Source: a virus. Taken from it: a DNA stretch of 27,017 bases. The stretch lies in the IMG/VR virus record IMGVR_UViG_3300048127_000158, positions 1-27,017 of that record. One strand, given 5' to 3'. The notes below the pieces were generated by a model that was given only the letters and a program-made list of their open reading frames with translations, was not told the origin of the DNA and did not search any database. A program made the position numbers and the translations under genes. This document shows positions 20,335-27,017 of the stretch, piece after piece; the stretch's first letter is position 1; each line of letters opens with the position of its first letter.

Positions 20335-20888
20335 TGGTAGCAATAGAGAAAAACGGAACGATACAGACATTTAATCGCTTGCCTAATAAATGGGAAGATG
20401 AAAAAGGAGTATACATGAATTTTAGATTGTTCCCAAATAAAGAAGATTACGGTTTTTATAATGTTGTAACTCCTGAATATGACAAAGTAACACAACAGTT
20501 ATCTCAAATATTTTGGGATGCTGATAATAAAGTATTTACATATACAGTAAGTAATATTGATTTTGATGCTACATACACAATTGAAGTAGAAGACGAAGAA
20601 GGCAATAAAACAGAAGAAACAAAACCTTTATACGATAAAGATAAATTAAAAGCAGATATTATCTCTAGTGTTAAAAGAGATGCTAATAATTTATTATCTC
20701 CAACTGACTGGTATTCAAGCAGAAAAGCGGAATTAGGTACTGCAATACCGGACAGTATACTTGCAGAAAGAAAAAAAATTAGAGATAAAGTAGATGTTAT
20801 AGAAGCAGAAGTTGCAGCGCTTACAACTGTAGAGTCAATATTAAAATACATTTATACCTTTACAGAGGAAACAGAGCAACCACAATAG
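20334..20888 (+). CDS. tail-fibre assembly (chaperone-like) protein
   Basis: A 184-residue protein. The N-terminal part is beta-rich (I-Q-T-F-N-R-L-P-N-K-W), the C-terminal part helical. N-N-L-L-S-P-T-D-W-Y-S-S-R-K-A-E-L-G (117-134), then A-I-P-D-S-I-L-A-E-R-K-K-I-R, fits the motif of tail-fibre assembly proteins (L-L-x-x-T-D-W-x-x-x-R ... P-x-x-x-x-x-x-R-x-x-x-R). It lies directly before the 1554-residue gene, with the stop abutting the start, so it may assist that protein's folding. Confidence 0.7.
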   Translation: MVAIEKNGTIQTFNRLPNKWEDEKGVYMNFRLFPNKEDYGFYNVVTPEYDKVTQQLSQIFWDADNKVFTYTVSNIDFDATYTIEVEDEEGNKTEETKPLYDKDKLKADIISSVKRDANNLLSPTDWYSSRKAELGTAIPDSILAERKKIRDKVDVIEAEVAALTTVESILKYIYTFTEETEQPQ

Positions 20889-23800
20889 ATGTTAGGAAAA
20901 AGAATAATAAATACTGGAGGAGTATCTTGTACTACAGATACTACACAAATATTAGATGGAGGCTCAACTCAGTCTACAGCTTTATATAGATTTGAAGACA
21001 ACGCTAATGATACTGCGTCTAGTACAGGTAAGTTTGGTAAAGGGGCTATATTTAATGGGACTAGTTCTGTTGTAACAATAAATAGTGTTTTTGATTTTAG
21101 TTCAAGTTTTTCAATTTCAATGTGGTTCAACGCTGACACTTTACCCTCTGGTGATTATACACCATTGTTTTTTACAGATGGGTATGGAGGGTCTAACTCA
21201 GATTATGGAATTGCTCTTTATTTATACGGCAATACTATAAAACCCTGGATAGATAGGCAGGCAACATATACTGACATTTTTACTGCAGGAACGTTGTCTA
21301 CGAGCACTTGGCATCATGTGATACTAACTAGAACCTATAACTCTAAGTGGGAATTATTTTTAGATGGCTCCTCCCTAGGCACTTATACAAGTGCTGGTTT
21401 AACTGATAACTACACCCCCAGTTCTTTTAGTACAATAGGAAAGCATTCTAATAGTGCTATGTGGTTTGACGGAAAAATAGATCAAGTTCGTATTTTTAAT
21501 AAGGCACTAAGTACTTCTGAAATAACGACACTTTACAATGAGACTACAACTACGGCTAATACTTTACAAATTTTAGGGGATACTAGTTGTATTGCAGCAT
21601 ATACTTTTGAAGGAAATGCAAATGATTTAGATACGTCAACTCCACAAAATGGAACAGCATCAAATGTAACATACGATTATAGCGGTACTTTATCTGGAGC
21701 GACTTATGTTACAGGTAAATTCGGTAAATCTGCTTCATTTGATGGAACTAACGACTATATAAGTGCTGATAATCCAAATGCTTCTGGAGGTGCAAGAAGT
21801 TTTTCGGCTTGGATTAAAACTACTTCAACGGGTTTTCAAAGCATAATAACTAACGGGGGAACAAGCCATGCTAGAGGATTAAATATGTTTGTTTATAATA
21901 ACAAACTATATAGTACCTCAGGAAATGGTTCAGGTGAAAATTATGGTCCTACGTCTTCCGCAAATGTAAATACAGGCGAGTGGGTTCATTGTGCACTTAC
22001 AATGAGTGGCACTGCATCTGGTTCAATATTAAAAACTTATGTTAATGGTACTTTAGATGGTACTCATACAACAACTGTAGCAATTACTGATACATCTGAT
22101 GCGTTTAGAATAGGAGGTCGTTATGTTAATGGCTCTTATGCTTCTGCTTGGTTTAGTGGTCAAATAGATCAAGTTCGGATATTTAGTAAAGAGTTAAGCC
22201 CCGGCGAAGTAAATAGTCTTTATAATGAAACTACAACTACAGCAGCACTGGGTACCATAACTAATCCGTCTACTGTTGCATATTATAAAATGGCTGATCC
22301 TACAGATGAAACTGGCTTATATAATTTAACTGGATCAAATGTAGATTTTAATATTCAAGGCAAATATGGATTTGCTGGTAAATTTAATGGGACTAATAGC
22401 TACCTATATGCTGCTAATTCAGTACAACAACCAACTAAAAATTTTAGTGTTTCTTGTTGGGTAAATTTTAATACTATTAAAGCTGCTTCAACAGGTATAG
22501 TTGCAAATTTTAAAACAGGAGTAACACCTCAGGTTGGTTGGGCTATAGCTCATCAAAATGGAACTCCGTTTCAATTTTGGGCAGATGGTACTGCAAGTTC
22601 TAGTGGGGCAAAAGCTCAAGGCACAACAAATCCAGTTGCGGGCACATGGTATAATATAATTGGAACTTATGATGGAACAAATATAAAAATATATGTGAAT
22701 GGTTCATTAGAAGGAACAACAGCTTACAGTGCTACTCCTGCTCAAACAGATCAGCCTTTAGTTATAGGTAGATGGTATGGTAATTATAATGATTATTATA
22801 TTGATGGTAAAATAGATCAAGTAAGGATATTTAATAAAGCAATTAGTGCTTCAGAAGTTACGAAACTTTATAACGAAATACAATGTGCTAATACTATAAC
22901 TGCACCTGAAAGTTATTTTAATACAAAACTATATGCTGGAAATAGTGGAACTAACGCTTTAACTGGAGTAGGGTTTCAGCCTGACTTGGTTTGGATAAAA
23001 AGTAGGAATAATAACTATAACCCCACCTTGTATGATTCAGTCCGAGGAACAGGTACTTCTAAAGCGATTTATTCAAATGAAAATGTTGCTGAAAATACCT
23101 ATCCAACTTTAAATAATTTTGTTTCTTTTGATACAAATGGGTTTACACTTGGAGCAACTTCACATACTAATAATATTATTAATAAAACAAGCGATAATCT
23201 TGTATCGTGGAACTGGAAAGGCGGAGGTTTATTAAACAAATCAGCTAGTTTTAATGGTAGTAGTAGTAGGATAACATTGCCTAAGCTTACAGGATTAACG
23301 GCCGACGTAACTGTTTCAGGATGGGTAAATATAGGGAATACAACAACGTCCAATAGGATAAGATTTATCGAACTAAATACGAATGCAAATGGTTATGCGG
23401 GAACCATGTCGGTTCTGTATAGGCCAAGTGATGGTCAATGGCTAGTAAGATCAGGAAACGGTACTTCTACAAATTCTGATGTATTAACACATACATACAC
23501 ATTAACACAATTAACTTGGTATAACGTATGCTTTACTAGAGATGATTCTACTAATGTAACTAATTTTTATGTTAATGGTTCTTTACAAGATACAGAAACC
23601 GTATCTGTTTCTTCTTCGTACCCTTCTGACGCAACAGGAGTAATTGGCGATTTAAATTATAGTGCGGGGTCAAATTATAATTGGCTTGGATTAATAGACC
23701 AAGTAAGAATATTTAATAAAGCAATATTAGCTTCAGAAGTCACAACTCTTTATAATGAAACAGCCAGCACTATAAATACTTTACAAGTATTAGGGGACGA

Positions 23801-25553
23801 TTCTTGTGTAGCAGCATATCCTTTAGGCGTTGGAGCTGGAGATCTTAACAATACGTATTCGGGGACTCCTTCAAATGTAACATTTAAAAATCCTGGTCAT
23901 TTAACCAGAAATAATAATGGAACAATTGAAAGTACGGTAAGTGCTAATACAGAATCTGGATTTAGTATTGTTACGTATAGTCCTAATGATACAGTTGGGA
24001 TGTCTATCGGGCATGGTTTGGGTAAGGCCCCTTCTCTCGTAATTACTAAAAGATTAGATACTGCTCAAGATTGGGGAGTTTATACTAATGTTTCTACAGG
24101 TAACACTACCACCAATTGGTTATCTTTAAATGATGCCGATGCTTATGGTTCTGGCAACTTTATGAATATTAAATCTTCTACTTTAGAGCTTCCTGCAACA
24201 GGTGCTTTTTGGGGTAACGGCGGAAATCAAGTTGCTTATTGTTTTGCAAATGTAGATGGTTATCAGCGTATAGGTTCTTATGTTGGGAACGGTTCAACTA
24301 ATGGTCCTTTTATTTATACAGGTTTTGAACCCGCTTTTATATTAGTTAAAGGAACGACATCATCATACGCATCACATTGGATGATTATAGATAATAAAAG
24401 AGATACTGATAAAGAAAAAGATAAAAGATTATTAGCTAATTTATATAATATTGAAACAGATGATGCTAATTGGAAAACTGAATTCTATTCTAATGGATTT
24501 CAACCAAAATCTACTTTTTCAGGTTATAATCATTCATCAGGCACTTATTTATTTTGGGCCATAGCTGCAAATCCAGATACTACAGCATCGACCAAAGCTA
24601 ATAGTTTTAAAACTAAAATATATACAGGAAATGGTGGTACGCAGTCTATAACAGGAGTCGGGTTTAAACCAGATTTTACTTGGCTAAAATGTAGGGTCGA
24701 CCCTAGAAATCACAGACTTTTTGATTCTGTAAGAGGTGCAACAAAAGGTATTTCTAGTGATCTTCCTAATCGGGATTTTACAGAAAACTCATTAACAGCT
24801 TTTAATACAGATGGATTTACACTTGGGACCACAGGCAATCAAAATGTTTTAAATGAAAACTATGTTTCATGGAATTGGAAAGCTGCAGACCATGATAGAA
24901 ATTTACCTACTATAAACCAAGATGGAAATATTACAAGTTTGGTTAGTGTTAATCCAGAAGCTGGGTTTAGTATTGTGAAGTATACAAGCACAACTAATTC
25001 AAGTGATACAGTAGGGCACGGCCTTTCTTTACCACCTAAACTATATATTACAAAGCGACTTGGCACTTCTGCCTCTTGGTGGACATATACCACTGTTATT
25101 GATGGAAGCTTAGATTATGTGGCACTTGATAGAACTGATTCAAAATATAATTCTACAAAAGCAGCACCAACATCAAGCGTTTTTACAACCGACTATGGCT
25201 CTGTTGATAATATGATTACATACTGCTGGCATTCTGTAGCTGGATATAGTAAGATAGGCACTTATGAAGGGTTGGGCACATCTACCGTAACAGTTTCAGA
25301 TGTAGGATTTAAGCCATCGTTTATTATGATAAAAAATGTTGATGCAACTGCAAATTGGAATATGTACGATGTTAACAGAAGTACTGTTGTAGATAGAGCA
25401 AACAAAATATTATATCCAAACTTAAATAATTCAGAACCAAGTGCTACTAATTATTATTTTGATATGAATGATAGCGGTTTTGTTGTAAGTGCCACTAATC
25501 ACGAACAACATAATTTTGCAGGTAGAACATATTTATATATGGCATTCGCTTAA
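20889..25553 (+). CDS. giant receptor-binding protein with four LamG domains and two DUF7483-like modules
   Basis: A 1554-residue protein. Concanavalin/LamG-type domains end near residues 215, 444, 661 and 955, each closing with I-D-Q-V-R-I-F-x-K followed by L-Y-N-E. A DUF7483-like module starts near 677 (G-V-G-F-Q-P-D-L-V-W-I-K) and breaks at W-N-W-K-G-G-G (about 773-780), where LamG domain four and a linker are inserted. Its second half resumes near 1007 (N-N-G-T-I-E-S). A second, uninterrupted copy begins near 1240 and runs to the C-terminus (Y-L-Y-M-A-F-A). After LamG four a linker like that before LamG two (T-L-Q-V-L-G-D-D-S-C-V-A-A-Y) leads to no LamG domain. Carbohydrate binding at the host surface is inferred from LamG. 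No autoproteolysis motif was found. Confidence 0.85.
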   Translation: MLGKRIINTGGVSCTTDTTQILDGGSTQSTALYRFEDNANDTASSTGKFGKGAIFNGTSSVVTINSVFDFSSSFSISMWFNADTLPSGDYTPLFFTDGYGGSNSDYGIALYLYGNTIKPWIDRQATYTDIFTAGTLSTSTWHHVILTRTYNSKWELFLDGSSLGTYTSAGLTDNYTPSSFSTIGKHSNSAMWFDGKIDQVRIFNKALSTSEITTLYNETTTTANTLQILGDTSCIAAYTFEGNANDLDTSTPQNGTASNVTYDYSGTLSGATYVTGKFGKSASFDGTNDYISADNPNASGGARSFSAWIKTTSTGFQSIITNGGTSHARGLNMFVYNNKLYSTSGNGSGENYGPTSSANVNTGEWVHCALTMSGTASGSILKTYVNGTLDGTHTTTVAITDTSDAFRIGGRYVNGSYASAWFSGQIDQVRIFSKELSPGEVNSLYNETTTTAALGTITNPSTVAYYKMADPTDETGLYNLTGSNVDFNIQGKYGFAGKFNGTNSYLYAANSVQQPTKNFSVSCWVNFNTIKAASTGIVANFKTGVTPQVGWAIAHQNGTPFQFWADGTASSSGAKAQGTTNPVAGTWYNIIGTYDGTNIKIYVNGSLEGTTAYSATPAQTDQPLVIGRWYGNYNDYYIDGKIDQVRIFNKAISASEVTKLYNEIQCANTITAPESYFNTKLYAGNSGTNALTGVGFQPDLVWIKSRNNNYNPTLYDSVRGTGTSKAIYSNENVAENTYPTLNNFVSFDTNGFTLGATSHTNNIINKTSDNLVSWNWKGGGLLNKSASFNGSSSRITLPKLTGLTADVTVSGWVNIGNTTTSNRIRFIELNTNANGYAGTMSVLYRPSDGQWLVRSGNGTSTNSDVLTHTYTLTQLTWYNVCFTRDDSTNVTNFYVNGSLQDTETVSVSSSYPSDATGVIGDLNYSAGSNYNWLGLIDQVRIFNKAILASEVTTLYNETASTINTLQVLGDDSCVAAYPLGVGAGDLNNTYSGTPSNVTFKNPGHLTRNNNGTIESTVSANTESGFSIVTYSPNDTVGMSIGHGLGKAPSLVITKRLDTAQDWGVYTNVSTGNTTTNWLSLNDADAYGSGNFMNIKSSTLELPATGAFWGNGGNQVAYCFANVDGYQRIGSYVGNGSTNGPFIYTGFEPAFILVKGTTSSYASHWMIIDNKRDTDKEKDKRLLANLYNIETDDANWKTEFYSNGFQPKSTFSGYNHSSGTYLFWAIAANPDTTASTKANSFKTKIYTGNGGTQSITGVGFKPDFTWLKCRVDPRNHRLFDSVRGATKGISSDLPNRDFTENSLTAFNTDGFTLGTTGNQNVLNENYVSWNWKAADHDRNLPTINQDGNITSLVSVNPEAGFSIVKYTSTTNSSDTVGHGLSLPPKLYITKRLGTSASWWTYTTVIDGSLDYVALDRTDSKYNSTKAAPTSSVFTTDYGSVDNMITYCWHSVAGYSKIGTYEGLGTSTVTVSDVGFKPSFIMIKNVDATANWNMYDVNRSTVVDRANKILYPNLNNSEPSATNYYFDMNDSGFVVSATNHEQHNFAGRTYLYMAFA

Positions 25554-25580
25554 AATTTGTAAATTTGTAAAAAATAAAAA

Positions 25581-25766
25581 ATGGCAGCAACACAAGTAAC
25601 AGCAGACGTTATAAAAGACGCTACTATAACAGGAACTAAAATAGCCAATACAACAATTACCTCTGGCAAAGTAGACTCATCTGTAGCTAAAATAATTACA
25701 CTGACACAATCAGCTTATGATGCTTTAGGCTCTTACAGCGCCTCAACATTATATATAACAACATAA
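25581..25766 (+). CDS. 61-residue virion-related small protein
   Basis: It begins MAATQVTADVIKDATITGTK and ends A-S-T-L-Y-I-T-T. The I-x-x-A-T-I-T-G-T-K-I-A-N-T-T-I-T repeat pattern and the L-T-Q-S-A-Y-D-A-L ... T-L-Y-I module are those of fibre shafts and tips. It is probably a short structural or trimerisation element. Confidence 0.6.
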   Translation: MAATQVTADVIKDATITGTKIANTTITSGKVDSSVAKIITLTQSAYDALGSYSASTLYITT

Positions 25767-25769
25767 ATT

Positions 25770-26942
25770 ATGGCAGTATATTTAGGAGCGACACAGTTAG
25801 ACGGGGGCGGAGGCGGAGGAACTCCAATAGGAGGTTTTGCTTTTTTTGAAAATCCCGTAGGTGTTAGCTTTACTTCAGGAAAAGAAGTATACACAGACGC
25901 AGACAATATTGTTTGGATTAAAACAGCCGCTACTATTCTTTCGTCGGATTCTGGAGTTTTAGAGGCTTCACAGTATTCTGGTTCTACTAATTCTTTACTT
26001 GTGTCATCAAATACTTTTAGTGGAGGCGGAGGCTACGTTGGTAGGACATCCTTTGGTTATAATGGCGTTCATCTTCAGGCGATTGGATTAAGAGGAAGTA
26101 ATAATTATGGGTCTTATGCTCTTCGTGATGAAGATAACACTAATATAGCTACGAGTTACGCCTCAACTGGGCCTTTTTCAGCCGGATATTCACAAGACCC
26201 AGGAGGGACAACAAACCCAATGGGATGGGTTTTTGGTTCATCTTTTTATAATGACACTCATGCTTTTACTGGATTTCACAGACCTGGAATTAATAGTTTT
26301 TATAGTGCAGCTAAACATGCTTATACCCCTTTCACTTCTTTTACTGGCTCAACAAACGGATATTCACAAACCAACTATTTTACACTTCCTGTTCCATTAA
26401 TGGCTACAACAAATATCCAGACAACACCGAGATATTGGGGAGTTAGCCAAGACGGAACTACGGTAACAGAATACACTTTTAATGCATCAGCGTCAAACGG
26501 AACAAATCCATTTACAGCGGTTAGTCCGTCAAATACATTTACTGTTGCATCTGCTGAAAGATTTATGTCGGATGGTGTAGATAAACTTTATGTTCATAGC
26601 GGAACATCTTTACATCAGTATGATTTGAATGGAAACAATACCCTTACTTTTAGTGGACTTCCTGGTGCTATTACTGATACAAGTTATCATGTAGGTTTTG
26701 TTTGTGTTCCTGCTTTTAAAAATTCCGACAACGTAACACAGTTTTGGACAAGAACAGGTGGGAGTACTGGAAATAATTCAGCGTCTCAAACTTTCACAAG
26801 GTACGATCTTGTTGAAACCGTAGAGGGCCCTTTTACCGGAACTGCTGCAAGCAAAGCACTTATTCACCTTCAAGATGTTGATTCAAATGATATTCTTGGA
26901 CAAGGCGGCAACTTAATTTATTTATGGAAAAGAATAGCTTAA
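25770..26942 (+). CDS. Gly-rich tail-tip / receptor-binding protein
   Basis: A 390-residue protein beginning MAVYLGATQLDGGGGGGTPI; this short head followed by a Gly run occurs in phage tail-tip proteins. The body is beta-rich, with Tyr/Phe/Thr repeats (G-V-S-Q-D-G-T-T-V-T-E-Y-T-F) that could form propeller-like blades between about 215 and 345. The end, N-L-I-Y-L-W-K-R-I-A, is a strand. Probably part of the adsorption apparatus; no enzymatic motif. Confidence 0.65.
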   Translation: MAVYLGATQLDGGGGGGTPIGGFAFFENPVGVSFTSGKEVYTDADNIVWIKTAATILSSDSGVLEASQYSGSTNSLLVSSNTFSGGGGYVGRTSFGYNGVHLQAIGLRGSNNYGSYALRDEDNTNIATSYASTGPFSAGYSQDPGGTTNPMGWVFGSSFYNDTHAFTGFHRPGINSFYSAAKHAYTPFTSFTGSTNGYSQTNYFTLPVPLMATTNIQTTPRYWGVSQDGTTVTEYTFNASASNGTNPFTAVSPSNTFTVASAERFMSDGVDKLYVHSGTSLHQYDLNGNNTLTFSGLPGAITDTSYHVGFVCVPAFKNSDNVTQFWTRTGGSTGNNSASQTFTRYDLVETVEGPFTGTAASKALIHLQDVDSNDILGQGGNLIYLWKRIA

Positions 26943-26943
26943 T

Positions 26944-27017
26944 ATGAAATATATATCTATAAAAAAGGAAAAAGTATTAAAGGTTTATTCTTCATCTAAA
27001 GAACTTTATGAGGATCT
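26944..27017 (+). CDS. N-terminus of a gene cut by the right edge
   Basis: It begins MKYISIKKEKVLKVYSSSKE and stays open to the window edge (24 codons). The start is 1 nt after the preceding stop. Only the first residues are visible, so no family can be given. Confidence 0.5.
   Translation, partial: MKYISIKKEKVLKVYSSSKELYED

Noticed and set aside
25560-25567. TAAATTTG as a promoter before the 61-residue gene
   Set aside because: Only the -7 box matches; there is no -33 TTTG at the right distance, and the gene is well placed to be read from upstream.
15060-26942. Diversity-generating retroelement acting on the fibre genes
   Set aside because: No reverse transcriptase and no near-identical template/variable repeat pair were seen in the window.
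1-27017. CRISPR array, insertion sequence or integrase/att site
   Set aside because: No regularly spaced direct repeats, no transposase or integrase motifs, and no tRNA-end duplication were found.

Overview
The window is a piece of a tailed double-stranded DNA phage genome, AT-rich and densely packed, most likely from a marine phage infecting a Bacteroidetes (flavobacterial) host. The host call rests on two things visible in the sequence. Two rightward promoters match the Bacteroidetes consensus (TTG or TTTG, about 20 bp, TAnnTTTG; 8632-8662 and 8885-8915), and most start codons follow an A/T-only leader rather than a Shine-Dalgarno site. The marine call comes from a set of small gene families that I recognise from marine phages, and from the tail-fibre domain types. 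No terminase, capsid, portal, polymerase or integrase lies here, so this is only part of the genome.

Layout. Positions 1-8048 form one leftward block of about 24 genes. It ends with a recombination module: an ERF-type single-strand annealing protein and a PD-(D/E)XK exonuclease. It also holds a HhH-glycosylase-like protein and many small, mostly acidic, unrecognised proteins. Two gaps in this block (6361-6548 and 7102-7673) hold no convincing gene but are rich in perfect inverted repeats, including pseudoknot-type pairings. They are the best candidates for undescribed structured RNAs. Positions 8049-8940 are a divergent control region: an AT-rich stretch, a G/T-rich non-coding stretch, a consensus promoter, an intrinsic terminator about 80 nt downstream, a 43-residue gene and a second promoter.

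Positions 8941-11542 are a rightward operon encoding a phage chaperonin (GroEL), its co-chaperonin (GroES-like, trimmed roof loop) and an HTH-containing protein, coupled by 4-nt overlaps. The order is groEL then groES, the reverse of the bacterial operon. A convergent MarR-like winged-helix gene (11514-12011) follows.

Positions 12086-14304 hold eleven tiny genes, most encoding lysine-rich proteins. Then come an M15-type peptidase and a holin-like protein (14301-15060), a plausible lysis pair. Positions 15060-27017 are tail-fibre and receptor-binding genes: a 1342-residue mosaic fibre with two cupredoxin-like modules, several small accessory or chaperone-like proteins, a 1554-residue protein with four LamG lectin-like domains and two DUF7483-like modules, and a 390-residue Gly-rich tip-like protein.

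Working together (inference): the leftward block would serve replication, recombination and host takeover. The chaperonin pair could fold large virion proteins such as the fibres encoded downstream. The HTH and winged-helix proteins flanking the switch between blocks are candidates for transcription control.
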